Source of the DNA: Alphaproteobacteria bacterium
GTDB taxonomy: Bacteria; Pseudomonadota; Alphaproteobacteria; JAJUGE01
NCBI GenBank assembly: GCA_029268305.1
Contig: JAJUGE010000035.1
Coordinates: forward strand, 1-32,497
Length of the DNA: 32,497 nucleotides
Direction of reading: 5' to 3'
In this document: positions 8,589-16,914 of the stretch, in pieces
Position numbering within the stretch: position 1 is the stretch's first letter
Layout of the letters: every line of letters begins with the position of its first letter
The notes under the pieces: generated by a model
What the model saw: only the letters and a program-made list of their open reading frames with translations
Databases searched by the model: none
What the model was told of the DNA's origin: nothing
Translations under genes and position numbers: made by a program

Positions 8589-9686
8589 TTACCCATCCTC
8601 GAGATGGAACAACATGGCCGTCCCCAACATCGTGCAGACCGATGCCGGGGCCCATGCGGCGAGTTCCGCCGGCAGCCGCCCGGACAGGCCGAGCACTGCA
8701 ACGATATCCGAGGCGATATAGAACGCAAAGCCGATCCCGACTCCGATCATGATCATGTGGGCTGCCCGCCCCCTCGGGTTTGCCCGCAGTGTCGAGCTCG
8801 CCGCGATCAGAACCATCGCGCACAGCAGGAGTGGCGATGCGAGTTGGGATTGGAGGTGGAGCCGGTGCCGAGCAGTCGCGAAGCCAGTCCGTTCCATCAT
8901 CGGTATGAAGCTGGCCAGTTCCCACACCGACATCGTTTCCGGCAGCGCAAGGCTGCTCTCGATCTGTGCCCAGGTGAGGTCGGTCGGGAGGGTCACTGAG
9001 GCCACCTGCTTCGGCTCTGCTCGTCGGTCCGAGAGCGAAGCACCGCGGATCAGCCATGTGCCGCCTTCGAGGTCCGCGCTGTCGGCGTCGATGCGGCCGA
9101 GAAACCGGCCGTCGCCTGCGAACCGGAATATCACCACATCCAGGAGCTGGCGTGAGGTCGGTTCGACGTGGTCCGCGTGGATCAGGGACTCGCCGTCGGG
9201 GTCGAGCTGGCGCAGCCAGACCCCGGAATCAGAGACGCTCAGCTGACTTCCCGTACCCGAACTCAGATGGAGGGCTTCCAGGTTCTCGTATCGGGACAGC
9301 ATCGCTGCCGCGAAGGGGCCCAGCACGGCGACGCGCGTCGCCCCGATCATGAGGGCGATGAACAGTGCTGGCAGGAGGAACTGCCACACCGAGACGCCCG
9401 CGGCCCGAGTGACCACAAGCTCGCGCGTCCGGGCGAGCCGCCAGTAAGCGAGCATGCCGCCGAAAAGGACTGCGAACGGCATCAGCAGAAGCATCATCTG
9501 CGGCAGCTTGAGCAGCGCCATTTCGGCGACGATCGCGAATGTCGCCTGGTCCTTGCCGGCTGCGCGTCGGAGCAGCTCGATTGCATCGGCGAGCAGCACT
9601 ACGAACGCAATGCCGGCGAAGACGACGGCGAACCAGATGACGAACTGCCGCCCGATATAGGCCGAAAGCGTCGTGGAAATCTTCAT
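8589..9686 (-). CDS. lptG: LPS export ABC transporter permease LptG
   Basis: This 365-aa inner-membrane protein pairs with LptF and the LptB ATPase to extract LPS from the inner membrane and push it onto the periplasmic LptC-LptA bridge. It has the YjgP/YjgQ layout: three N-terminal membrane segments (about 12-34, 60-82, 103-122), a periplasmic beta-jellyroll-like domain, and three C-terminal segments from about 280. The cytoplasmic coupling segment ARTRELVVTRAAGVSVWQ is typical. It starts 10 nt after lptF. The order lptF then lptG, and its greater similarity to LptG at the start, decide the name. Confidence 0.92.
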   Translation of the reverse strand: MKISTTLSAYIGRQFVIWFAVVFAGIAFVVLLADAIELLRRAAGKDQATFAIVAEMALLKLPQMMLLLMPFAVLFGGMLAYWRLARTRELVVTRAAGVSVWQFLLPALFIALMIGATRVAVLGPFAAAMLSRYENLEALHLSSGTGSQLSVSDSGVWLRQLDPDGESLIHADHVEPTSRQLLDVVIFRFAGDGRFLGRIDADSADLEGGTWLIRGASLSDRRAEPKQVASVTLPTDLTWAQIESSLALPETMSVWELASFIPMMERTGFATARHRLHLQSQLASPLLLCAMVLIAASSTLRANPRGRAAHMIMIGVGIGFAFYIASDIVAVLGLSGRLPAELAAWAPASVCTMLGTAMLFHLEDG

Positions 9687-9696
9687 CGGCCCGATC

Positions 9697-10836
9697 TCAC
9701 GGAGCCGGCGCGGCAGCAGTCGCGAGTGACGGCGGACGGGTCGGGGCCGCAGTGCGTCGGCGGGAGCGCAGCAGAAGATAGAGCGAGGCGGCGAAGGGCA
9801 GCAGGATCGCCAGATAATAGAGCGGCGTTGCCGCCGGCACCTTACCGGCCAATCCCTTGGCGGCGAAGGAGATCGCCAGGAGCGCGAGCGGCAGCGAGCC
9901 CGCGGCGATCACCCGTCGTGCGAAGCTCCGACGGTCGAGCTGACCGATCAGCAGAACGGCGAGTGCGACCGAAGTAAGTGCCGGGGCGAAGGCAATCGAG
10001 ACGATCCGAGCATGCCCTTCCATCCGGAACTTTTGCACATTGCGAGCGCCGACGTCCTCGGCAGTGACCGAGAGCAGATCGCCGAGATCCCGTTCATCGA
10101 AGTCTCGCCATTCGCGACCGCCGCTACCGGCTGGCAGGCCGAGGTCCATCGTGTACTGATCGAAGTACAGCAGCGACAGCTTTCCGGATTCGACGTCAAG
10201 CTCCTGGCGATTGCCGCTTCTGAGAACGATGCGCGGCCCGGAATCGCTCCGGATCAGATTACCGCGCTCCGACATTAGGGTCACACGCTTCGGAGGTGCG
10301 GAGGTGTCGTGGATCAGGATGCCCCTGAACTGCCCATCCTCGTCTATGCCCTGGATGTGGAAGGTGATCCCTTCTCTGATCGTGCGGAACACCCCGGGCT
10401 GCGCCAGCACGGCGAGAAAGTCGTTCCTGATCGCGTACTGCAGGTCCTTGAAAGAGCGTGCGGCAGTGGGCGCGATCTGGAGGTTGAGGAGTGCGACGAG
10501 CAGCATCACCATCGCCGAGAGCGCGAGCGCCGGTAGCGCCAGGCGCAAGTCGCTGAGGCCGCTGGCGCGCAGCACGACCAGTTCGCTCTCTGCGATCAAT
10601 CGGTGGTAGGTGAAGAGAACGGCACAGACGAGAGCGATCGGCAGCGCGAGTGCGAGCAGCTGCGGCAGCATCAGGACGATGAGCGAAACGAAAGTGCCGA
10701 ACGGCAGGCCCCTGTTCACGATGTAGTCGAGATATCGGAGCGAGTACGCCAGCCAAATGACGATCGTGAGAGTGATGGTGATCGAGACGAGAGCTGCAGC
10801 GATCTGCCGGAGGACGTATCGGTCGATCTTCGCCAT
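9697..10836 (-). CDS. lptF: LPS export ABC transporter permease LptF
   Basis: This 379-aa YjgP/YjgQ-family permease is the partner of LptG. MAKIDRYVLRQI is the common LptF start, followed by membrane segments at about 12-32, 47-70 and 98-122, a periplasmic domain containing GITFHIQGIDEDGQFRGILIHD, and three C-terminal segments. AESELVVLRASGLSDLRLALP is the coupling-helix region. The C-terminal tail is basic and Pro/Ala-rich (RSRRRTAAPTRPP). It heads the lptFG pair; 143 nt of non-coding sequence with a palindrome separates it from the upstream ligase-like gene. Confidence 0.93.
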   Translation of the reverse strand: MAKIDRYVLRQIAAALVSITITLTIVIWLAYSLRYLDYIVNRGLPFGTFVSLIVLMLPQLLALALPIALVCAVLFTYHRLIAESELVVLRASGLSDLRLALPALALSAMVMLLVALLNLQIAPTAARSFKDLQYAIRNDFLAVLAQPGVFRTIREGITFHIQGIDEDGQFRGILIHDTSAPPKRVTLMSERGNLIRSDSGPRIVLRSGNRQELDVESGKLSLLYFDQYTMDLGLPAGSGGREWRDFDERDLGDLLSVTAEDVGARNVQKFRMEGHARIVSIAFAPALTSVALAVLLIGQLDRRSFARRVIAAGSLPLALLAISFAAKGLAGKVPAATPLYYLAILLPFAASLYLLLRSRRRTAAPTRPPSLATAAAPAP

Positions 10837-10901
10837 CGCGCCCGGATGCCTCGTCTCTCCACATGGGTGGTCGCCGCGAGGTCACGCCGCGCCGACGACG
10901 G

Positions 10902-10930
10902 TAGCGTCCGATATCTTATCGGTAAGTCAA
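10902..10930 (-). promoter_or_regulatory. Palindrome and -35-like box upstream of lptF
   Basis: On the minus strand TTGACT (10925-10930) is followed by a 15-bp inverted repeat CCGATAAGATATCGG (10908-10922: 6-bp arms, 3-bp centre). The arms occupy the -35 to -10 interval, with a weak ACGCTA at the -10 position 17 nt on. This is the layout of a repressor operator inside a promoter. It lies about 70-90 nt upstream of the lptF start. The binding protein is unknown. Confidence 0.5.
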
Positions 10931-10979
10931 CCGACCTGACGTTCCTAGAGCTTGTCCCGAGGGCGAGTCCAGCACACGC

Positions 10980-12293
10980 TTAACCTGCAGTTTGGTGAGT
11001 CGATCGACTTTCGGAAAAGTGGGCATCGGCCCGAGCGGCAGCGTCTCCGCCGGATCCAACCTTGCCGAAAGCGGAACCGGTCGCGGCGACGAGAAGGGCG
11101 ACGGTGACGAACAAAGTGGCGATCCACCACGTCTGCCAGATTCCCCAGGCGAAGCTGGACACCAGGACCGCCGCGGCAAGAGCGGCATCGGCGTAGGGTC
11201 GTGCCTCGACTGGCATGCGGCCGATGAGCGAGCCGACGAAAAGTAGAAAACCGACGAGCCACGCCACACCGATGACGCCTAATTCGAGCCACACCTGCAG
11301 GAAAACGTTGTGAGGGTGCAACGACCCTCGGATGGAGCCTGGGGCGATGGAGAGCGCGTGCCGGGCTCCGTCCATTCCGATGCCGAGCAACGGGTGCTCG
11401 GCGACCGTTTGCCCCACATGGCGCCAGATCTCCACCCGCTGCGCTGCGGAGTAGGGTAACCAACCGAGTGAAGTCGCGGCATCGGGCGGCAGGAGGAGCG
11501 CGATCGCCGGAGCCGCAACAGCTGCTGCGATGCTGACGTAGACGATGGCGTTTCGCACCGGCTTTTCCCGCCACCGGGCGGCCACCAGCACGATCAGTCC
11601 CCCCGTCGCGGCCAGCAGGGCCGACTGACTGGGCGTTGCGAGAATGGCGAGCAAGGCGAACGCCGCCAGCGCGGCTTGTCGGCTTGTGCCGCCGAAGCCC
11701 GAGTTGGCGGTGCCGTCACCCGTCTGTGTGAGCAGCGCCGGGAACAGCAGGACGGCGAGGGCCGTGGCCGCCTTGTTGTGCACGTACGATTCTACCTCTG
11801 TCGCTGCTGGCAGGAGGTGCAGCAGCCGGTAGAGCGGAAAGTCCGAGAGCTGCTCGGCCAGGAGCACGCAGGCCGCAAATGCGAAGCCGAACGGCAGCCA
11901 AGGTGGTCCCATTGGCGCCGCGGGCTTCGCACCTATCCCGAGGCAGGTTCCGATCACCAGCAGGCCCGGTATGGCGATCCCCACGACCTGCAGGGTCTGG
12001 AGTCGCGAAATCTCCGGTGCCGTGCTCCAGAAGATGGAAGCGGCAGCAAGCAGTGCGAGGGAGCCCAACGCCACGATGGCGCTGCGGAGTGGGGATAATG
12101 CCAGCGATCGTGGCTTCGCCAGCAGTAGCGCGAGCGCCCCGACGATCAGAAAGGTCGCCATGCCGCGGGCAGACACGAGGCCGACGATCGGGCAGAACGC
12201 CGCGAAGCCGCCGAGGATGCGGTGACGCGGAGACAGTGCCCCGATAGCCTCACTCGGAGCGGGCGCTCCGCGAGTTGACGAGCTTTGGGCCAC
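10980..12293 (-). CDS. O-antigen ligase / polymerase family membrane protein
   Basis: This 437-aa polytopic protein has about ten to twelve membrane segments and a periplasmic loop (about 270-330) with AQRVEIWRHVGQTVAEHPLLGIGMDGARH and HPHNVFLQVWLELG (from 326). That Arg/Trp...His-Pro-His-Asn arrangement is characteristic of the Wzy_C / WaaL superfamily. WaaL joins undecaprenyl-linked O-antigen to lipid A-core at the periplasmic face; Wzy relatives polymerise O-units, and sequence alone does not separate them. Its position directly upstream of lptFG favours a role in LPS assembly. The start is GTG at 12293; it is divergent from pepA with 61 nt between. Confidence 0.82.
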   Translation of the reverse strand: MAQSSSTRGAPAPSEAIGALSPRHRILGGFAAFCPIVGLVSARGMATFLIVGALALLLAKPRSLALSPLRSAIVALGSLALLAAASIFWSTAPEISRLQTLQVVGIAIPGLLVIGTCLGIGAKPAAPMGPPWLPFGFAFAACVLLAEQLSDFPLYRLLHLLPAATEVESYVHNKAATALAVLLFPALLTQTGDGTANSGFGGTSRQAALAAFALLAILATPSQSALLAATGGLIVLVAARWREKPVRNAIVYVSIAAAVAAPAIALLLPPDAATSLGWLPYSAAQRVEIWRHVGQTVAEHPLLGIGMDGARHALSIAPGSIRGSLHPHNVFLQVWLELGVIGVAWLVGFLLFVGSLIGRMPVEARPYADAALAAAVLVSSFAWGIWQTWWIATLFVTVALLVAATGSAFGKVGSGGDAAARADAHFSESRSTHQTAG

Positions 12294-12303
12294 GCTCTAT
12301 CCC
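12275..12303 (+). promoter_or_regulatory. Candidate promoter for pepA
   Basis: TTGACG (12275-12280), a 17-nt spacer and TATCCC (12298-12303) face pepA, which starts at 12355. The -35 side lies within the first codons of the divergent ligase-like gene, so the two starts are tightly packed. Consensus match only. Confidence 0.4.
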
Positions 12304-12354
12304 GAGTACTGGCATTCTGGACGGCGGCACGAACCGAGACGAGTGGAGCTCTGC

Positions 12355-13851
12355 ATGAAGATCACATTCTCGCAACCCTCGCTGCCCGGCAAGGGAACCA
12401 TCGTCGCGGGTATTCTGGAGGGCAAGAAGCTCACGCCCACCGCTAGAGATCTCGACGAGCGTACCAGCGGCGCCATCAGCAAGGCGATATCCGCGAGCCG
12501 TTTCACGGGCAAGGCGAACGAGTTGCTCGACGTGATGGCGCCGGCCGGAATCGAGGCGGAGCGCATCCTTCTCCTCGGCCTCGGATCCCCCGACAAGCTG
12601 GACGCGGCTTCGGCCGAGACACTGGGCGGCACGATATTCGGCCATCTCGGCGGATCGGGCCAGAAAGTCGCCGCCGTCGCGATCGACGGCATCGAAGGCG
12701 GCGTTGTGGATGCGGTCACCGTCGCGGCTCACCTCGGCTTCGGCGCCGAACTCGCCGCGTATCGGTTCGATAAGTATCGCACGTCGGAAAAGGCCGACCA
12801 GAAACCGTCGCTCGCCGAGTTGCAGGTCATGGTGGATGACGCGGCGAAGGCGCGCCGGACATTCGGCCCGTTGCAGAAGGTGGCCGACGGCGTTCGCCTG
12901 GCGCGTGATCTCGTCTGGGAGCCGGCCAACGTTCTCTACCCGGAAACCCTGGCCGAGCAGGCGCGACAGCTCGCGGATCTCGGCGTCGAGGTACAGGTGC
13001 TCGAAGAGGAGCGACTGCGCGAGCTCGGCATGGGCGCTCTTCTGGGCGTGGCACAGGGGAGCACGCGCCCCCCGTATGTGGTGGTCATGCACTGGCGCGG
13101 CTCCGAGAGAGGGGCGAACAAGCAGCCGGTGGCGTTCGTCGGTAAGGGTGTCACCTTCGACACCGGAGGCATCTCGCTCAAGCCGGCCGGTGGCATGGAA
13201 GACATGAAATGGGACATGGGAGGCGCTGCCGCCGTCATCGGCCTGATGAAGGCGTTGGCCGGGCGCAAAGCCAAGGTGAACGCCGTCGGTATCGTCGGGC
13301 TGGTCGAGAACATGCCGTCCGGCACCGCACAGCGGCCGGGTGACGTCGTCCGGTCGATGTCCGGCCAGACGATCGAGGTCATCAACACCGACGCCGAGGG
13401 ACGGCTCGTGCTCGCCGACGTCATCTGGTACGTCCGGGACAGGTTCAAACCGCGCGCGATCATCGATCTCGCTACCCTCACCGGCGCCATCATCATCTCG
13501 CTCGGCCACCACAATGCGGGGCTCTTCAGCAACGACGACGCTCTCGCGGACCGGCTGCTCGCCTCCGGGAAGGCGGTGGGTGAAACCCTCTGGCGCATGC
13601 CGCTCGGAGAGGAGTACGCGAAGCAGATCAAGTCGGATATCGCCGACATCAAGAACGTCGGTGGTCGGGAGGGCGGCAGCGTCACCGCTGCGGAGTTCCT
13701 GAAGAAGTTCGTCGGCGACACCCCCTGGGCGCATCTGGACATCGCCGGCGTCACCTGGTCCAGCAAGGCCAAGCCGACGGTGCCGAAGGGGGGCACCGGG
13801 TTCGGTGTCCGGCTCCTGGACCGCTACGTCGCCGACGCTTGCGAGAGCTGA
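12355..13851 (+). CDS. pepA: Leucyl aminopeptidase (M17)
   Basis: This 498-aa cytosolic two-metal aminopeptidase removes N-terminal residues, especially Leu; some relatives also bind DNA. The metal and catalytic residues are in place: Lys264 and Asp269 in VGKGVTFDTGGISLKP, Asp287 in KWDMGG, Asp346 and Glu348 in the NTDAEGRL signature (344-351), with the catalytic Arg350. The ATG at 12355 gives the standard MKITFSQPS start; a GTG four codons upstream is less likely. holC follows after 15 nt, a very common pairing in Proteobacteria. Confidence 0.97.
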   Translation: MKITFSQPSLPGKGTIVAGILEGKKLTPTARDLDERTSGAISKAISASRFTGKANELLDVMAPAGIEAERILLLGLGSPDKLDAASAETLGGTIFGHLGGSGQKVAAVAIDGIEGGVVDAVTVAAHLGFGAELAAYRFDKYRTSEKADQKPSLAELQVMVDDAAKARRTFGPLQKVADGVRLARDLVWEPANVLYPETLAEQARQLADLGVEVQVLEEERLRELGMGALLGVAQGSTRPPYVVVMHWRGSERGANKQPVAFVGKGVTFDTGGISLKPAGGMEDMKWDMGGAAAVIGLMKALAGRKAKVNAVGIVGLVENMPSGTAQRPGDVVRSMSGQTIEVINTDAEGRLVLADVIWYVRDRFKPRAIIDLATLTGAIIISLGHHNAGLFSNDDALADRLLASGKAVGETLWRMPLGEEYAKQIKSDIADIKNVGGREGGSVTAAEFLKKFVGDTPWAHLDIAGVTWSSKAKPTVPKGGTGFGVRLLDRYVADACES

Positions 13852-13866
13852 CGCCGGCGAGGCGCG

Positions 13867-14313
13867 ATGGTGTCCGTCGAGTTTCGCGACCTGGCCGGCT
13901 CCGCTCTAGAGCCGACGTTGGGAAGGCTGCTCGAGGAGCAGCTGGCGGAGGGGAGGCGCGTGGTGGTCAGGCTCGTCTCCGAGGAGCGCCTGAGGGGGGT
14001 CGATGCCGGCCTCTGGACTTACCATCCCGCCTCGTTCCTGCCTCATGGCAGCCCCGCAGTCGGGCGGCCGGCTGATCATCCGATCTGGCTCAGCACCCAG
14101 GTCGAGAACCCCAACGGGGCCAGCGTGCTGATCCTTCTGGAAGACGCCGTAGCCGACGACCTGGAGGGGTTCGAACGCTGTCTCTACGTCTTCGATCGAA
14201 CCGACCCGGACGCGCGCCGGATGGCGCGGGAGCGCTGGCGCGCATTGCGGGAATCCTCGATCACACCTCTGTACCTCGAGCACGCCCGCGGGAGCTGGCG
14301 GACGAAGGACTGA
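13867..14313 (+). CDS. holC: DNA polymerase III subunit chi
   Basis: This 148-aa protein is a member of the HolC family, which links the clamp-loader complex to single-stranded-DNA-binding protein at the replication fork. Typical segments are LLEEQLAEGRRVVVRLVSEERLRGVDAGLWTYHPASFLPHG, HPIWLST and the late LYVFDRTDPDARRMARERWR. Length is normal. In this lineage the chi partner psi (HolD) is usually absent, so chi probably contacts the clamp loader directly; that is inference. The ATG lies 15 nt after the pepA stop. Confidence 0.92.
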   Translation: MVSVEFRDLAGSALEPTLGRLLEEQLAEGRRVVVRLVSEERLRGVDAGLWTYHPASFLPHGSPAVGRPADHPIWLSTQVENPNGASVLILLEDAVADDLEGFERCLYVFDRTDPDARRMARERWRALRESSITPLYLEHARGSWRTKD

Positions 14314-14367
14314 GACGACGGTCCAAAGCCGATGGCTGCAGCGGTACTTCGCGTTGCAACACCGCGG

Positions 14368-14396
14368 TTGCCGTCACCGGTAGGGGTCGCTATAAC
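14368..14396 (+). promoter_or_regulatory. Promoter of ndk
   Basis: TTGCCG (14368-14373), a 17-nt spacer and TATAAC (14391-14396) form a good sigma70-type promoter in the 118-nt gap after holC. Transcription would start near 14403, leaving a leader of about 29 nt with AGGAGG at 14418-14423. Confidence 0.6.
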
Positions 14397-14431
14397 CCCG
14401 CGCCAAATTCCCCGCTAGGAGGCCGACCAAA

Positions 14432-14854
14432 ATGGCTGTCGAACGGACGCTGTCCATCATCAAACCCGATGCGACCCGGCGCAACCTGACCGGACGCATC
14501 AATGCGCGATTCGAGGAAGCGGGGCTGCGGATCGTCGCGCAGAAGCGCGTCCGCCTGACCCGTGAGCAGGCAGAGAGATTCTACGAGGTCCACCGGGAAC
14601 GCCCGTTTTTCAACGATCTGTGCACGTTCATGACCTCGGGTCCCGTCGTCGTGCAGGTGCTCGAAGGCGAGAACGCGGTCCAGCACAACCGTGACCTCAT
14701 GGGCGCGACCAATCCGGCGAATGCCGCCGAAGGAACGATTCGGAAAGATTTCGGCGAGTCGGTCGAGGCGAACTCGACCCATGGCTCGGACTCGCTCGAG
14801 AACGCCAGGAACGAGATCCGCTTCTTCTTCAGCGATATCGAAATCGTCGGCTGA
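14432..14854 (+). CDS. ndk: Nucleoside diphosphate kinase
   Basis: This 140-aa enzyme transfers the gamma phosphate between nucleoside di- and triphosphates through a phosphohistidine. The active-site His117 lies in [13 protein letters not shown], the signature segment, and [18 protein letters not shown] at the start is equally diagnostic. Length is that of a standard hexameric or tetrameric NDK. AGGAGG precedes the ATG, and a strong hairpin follows the stop, so it looks monocistronic. Confidence 0.98.
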   Translation: MAVERTLSIIKPDATRRNLTGRINARFEEAGLRIVAQKRVRLTREQAERFYEVHRERPFFNDLCTFMTSGPVVVQVLEGENAVQHNRDLMGATNPANAAEGTIRKDFGESVEANSTHGSDSLENARNEIRFFFSDIEIVG

Positions 14855-14868
14855 TCGGCGGTGCAGCT

Positions 14869-14892
14869 GGAGGCCGCTCCCGGGCGGCCTCC
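14869..14892. terminator. Bidirectional hairpin between ndk and COX subunit IV gene
   Basis: GGAGGCCGC (14869-14877) pairs perfectly with GCGGCCTCC (14884-14892) over 9 bp with a 6-nt loop. It lies between two convergent stop codons (14854 and 14907). T-runs are lacking on both sides, but position and stem stability suggest a shared terminator. Confidence 0.6.
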
Positions 14893-14906
14893 GAAATGCC
14901 GCTGGT

Positions 14907-15032
14907 CTAAAGGAGGAAGAGCGCCATCAGGATCAGGGTCGCCGCGACAGTGACGCCGCTGATCGTCAGGAACCGCGTGAAGTTGTTCCACAACTGCTGA
15001 TGGCGTTCGGCGTCGGACGGATCCGGTTGCAT
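14907..15032 (-). CDS. aa3-type cytochrome c oxidase subunit IV (41 aa)
   Basis: A 41-residue membrane protein: a polar N-terminal half (MQPDPSDAERHQQLWNNFTRFL) followed by one membrane helix (about 22-41) ending ILMALFLL. This layout, including the aromatic residues before the helix and the LMA(I/L)FL end, matches the small subunit IV of alphaproteobacterial aa3-type cytochrome c oxidase, whose role is unclear. The ATG at 15032 has GGGAGAAGAG just upstream, and a promoter lies at 15067-15094. The frame is open further upstream, but that part is arginine-rich and lacks family character. The oxidase core genes are not in the window. Confidence 0.75.
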   Translation of the reverse strand: MQPDPSDAERHQQLWNNFTRFLTISGVTVAATLILMALFLL

Positions 15033-15066
15033 TCTCTTCTCCCAGATTGACGATCTTGCGGCGGGG

Positions 15067-15094
15067 GTTATAGCGAACCCCGTCCGAAGGACAA
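15067..15094 (-). promoter_or_regulatory. Promoter of the COX subunit IV gene
   Basis: On the minus strand TTGTCC (15089-15094), a 16-nt spacer and TATAAC (15067-15072) sit 34 nt or more upstream of the 41-aa gene and just past the purN stop. The -10 box is identical to that of ndk. Confidence 0.55.
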
Positions 15095-15099
15095 GTCGC

Positions 15100-15777
15100 T
15101 TAAGGGGTATACCGGCGCGTGGTGGTGACGCAGGGGCTGAACACCGGTGCCTCCGGCGTGCTGCCGTCCCGCAGCACCACCCGATCATCGACGATACTCA
15201 CCCTATCTTCGGCGATCCAGCGAACGGCTGCCGGGTAGCAGGCGTGCTCGGCGACCAGAACCCGGGCCGCCAGGCTATCGGGCGTATCGGTATCCAGCAC
15301 GGGCACTGCGGCCTGAACGATGATCGGGCCGTTGTCGACGTCGGCGCGGACGAAATGAACGGTGCACCCCGTGAGCTTCACCCCCGCCTCAAGCGCCCGT
15401 TCGTGGGTGTGGAGGCCGCGAAAGGCCGGTAGCAGCGACGGGTGAATGTTGATCAGCCGGTCGTGCCACGCCCGGACGAACTCGGCGCCGAGCAACCGCA
15501 TGAAGCCGGCGAGGCACACCAGATCCACGGCGGCGTCGTTCAACGCGTCGTTCAGGGCGGAATCGAACTCGGTACGGCTCGCAAAGCCGCGATGGTCGAT
15601 CACTCGCGTCGGGATCGACGCCGTGGCCGCCCGCTCAAGGCCTTTGGCATCAGCCTTGTTGGATACTACCAACGCGATCTCGGCCGGAAACCCGGGGTCG
15701 GCGCAGGCGTCGATCAAGGCCTGCAGATTGCTGCCGCGTCCTGAAATCAGGATGCCGAGCTTCAGACGCCGAGCCAT
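15100..15777 (-). CDS. purN: Phosphoribosylglycinamide formyltransferase PurN
   Basis: This 225-aa enzyme uses 10-formyl-THF to formylate GAR in the third step of purine synthesis. [19 protein letters not shown] at the start, the catalytic Asn/His in [13 protein letters not shown] and the catalytic Asp region [15 protein letters not shown] are all present. The ATG at 15777 gives [17 protein letters not shown]; the open frame upstream belongs to a shadow of purM. It overlaps the end of purM by 16 nt, so the pair is coupled. The C-terminal tail ([16 protein letters not shown]) is slightly longer than usual. Confidence 0.96.
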   Translation of the reverse strand: MARRLKLGILISGRGSNLQALIDACADPGFPAEIALVVSNKADAKGLERAATASIPTRVIDHRGFASRTEFDSALNDALNDAAVDLVCLAGFMRLLGAEFVRAWHDRLINIHPSLLPAFRGLHTHERALEAGVKLTGCTVHFVRADVDNGPIIVQAAVPVLDTDTPDSLAARVLVAEHACYPAAVRWIAEDRVSIVDDRVVLRDGSTPEAPVFSPCVTTTRRYTP

Positions 15778-16835
15778 GCATCCGGCCTCTCGAATGCGAT
15801 CCTCGGCTCCCCCTCCGCCGGTGGCGCGACCGTCCCGATCCTGAAGGTGCGCTCGCCGGAGTCGGCGAAGACCCGCTCGATGCGTTCTGCGTCGTCCGGG
15901 CTGGTGACCGCGATCATGCCGATACCGCAGTTGAAGGTGCGGAGCATCTCGGCGCGCGGGATCGAGCCCGTCCGGGATAGCCAACGGAAGATCGGCGGCA
16001 ACTCCCAGGCGGAAAGGTCGAAAACGATGCCGAGGTCGTCCGGAAGCACCCTCGGCGGGTTGTCGACAAGGCCGCCCCCGGTGATATGTGCCAGAGCCTT
16101 CACACCACCCGCTGCGATCGCGGCGATGCAGCTCGAGACATAGATCCGGGTGGGGGCGAGCAGAGCTTCGCCGAGATTGACCTTTCCGCTGCCGGGAAGA
16201 TCGACCTCGGAGCCATAATCCAGACCGGCGTCTTCCACCACGCGCCGCACGAGCGAATAGCCATTCGAATGGATGCCATCCGAGGCGATCCCGATCACCA
16301 CATCGCCGGCGCGGACGGTCGAGGCGGTCAGTTGCCGTCCCCGCTCGACGGCGCCGACCGCGAACCCGGCGAGATCGTAGTCTCCGACCGCGTACATGCC
16401 CGGCATCTCAGCCGTTTCTCCCCCGACGAGGGCGCAGCCTGCGGCGCGGCAGCCACGGGCGATGCCCTCGACGACAGCGGCAGCCGTTTCGATATCCAGC
16501 TTGCCGGTGGCGAAGTAATCGAGGAACGCGAGAGGCTCGGCGCCCTGCACGACGAGATCGTTGACGCACATGGCGACCAGGTCTACGCCGATCGTGTCGT
16601 GCCTGCCGACGGCGTTGGCGACCCGGAGCTTCGTCCCGACGCCGTCCGTTGCCAGGACCAGGAGAGGATCACGATAGCCGGCGCCGGCGAGATCGAAAAA
16701 GCCGCCGAAGCCGCCGAGGCTCCCGTCAGCTCCCGGGCGAGCGGTCGAGCGCGCCAGCGGCTTGATGCGCTCCACCAGCGCATTCCCGGCATCGACGTCG
16801 ACGCCCGCCGACCGATAGCTTGAGGACTTGCTAAT
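15762..16835 (-). CDS. purM: Phosphoribosylformylglycinamidine cyclo-ligase PurM, apparent ATT start
   Basis: This 357-aa ATP-dependent enzyme closes the imidazole ring to give AIR in purine synthesis. Motifs include [18 protein letters not shown] (9-26), [11 protein letters not shown] (63-73), [19 protein letters not shown] (89-107) and [11 protein letters not shown]. The start is odd: no ATG, GTG or TTG occurs in frame near the conserved N-terminus. The codon at the expected place is ATT (16833-16835), preceded by GGAGAAG (16841-16847) at ideal distance, with a promoter 50-80 nt upstream. The frame stays open further upstream, but that part is antisense to the neighbouring gene and unrelated to PurM. 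A sequencing error in ATG is the alternative. Confidence 0.93.
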   Translation of the reverse strand: MSKSSSYRSAGVDVDAGNALVERIKPLARSTARPGADGSLGGFGGFFDLAGAGYRDPLLVLATDGVGTKLRVANAVGRHDTIGVDLVAMCVNDLVVQGAEPLAFLDYFATGKLDIETAAAVVEGIARGCRAAGCALVGGETAEMPGMYAVGDYDLAGFAVGAVERGRQLTASTVRAGDVVIGIASDGIHSNGYSLVRRVVEDAGLDYGSEVDLPGSGKVNLGEALLAPTRIYVSSCIAAIAAGGVKALAHITGGGLVDNPPRVLPDDLGIVFDLSAWELPPIFRWLSRTGSIPRAEMLRTFNCGIGMIAVTSPDDAERIERVFADSGERTFRIGTVAPPAEGEPRIAFERPDAWLGV

Positions 16836-16886
16836 GCTTTCTTCTCCGGGGCATTGATGTATAACGGGCCGCCTTCGCAGCGCTGG

Positions 16887-16914
16887 AAGATACTTTAATC
16901 GAGGCCGTTTGCAA
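16887..16914 (-). promoter_or_regulatory. Promoter of purM-purN
   Basis: On the minus strand TTGCAA (16909-16914), 16 nt, and TATCTT (16887-16892) precede the purM ribosome-binding site. The -35 box touches the ATG of the divergent DUF2066 gene, so regulation of one strand could affect the other. A second -10-like TATACA occurs at 16858-16863 without a good -35. Confidence 0.5.

Noticed and set aside
12250-13734. 494-codon open frame antisense to pepA
   Set aside because: Antisense shadow of a clear M17 peptidase; no recognisable domain and biased composition.
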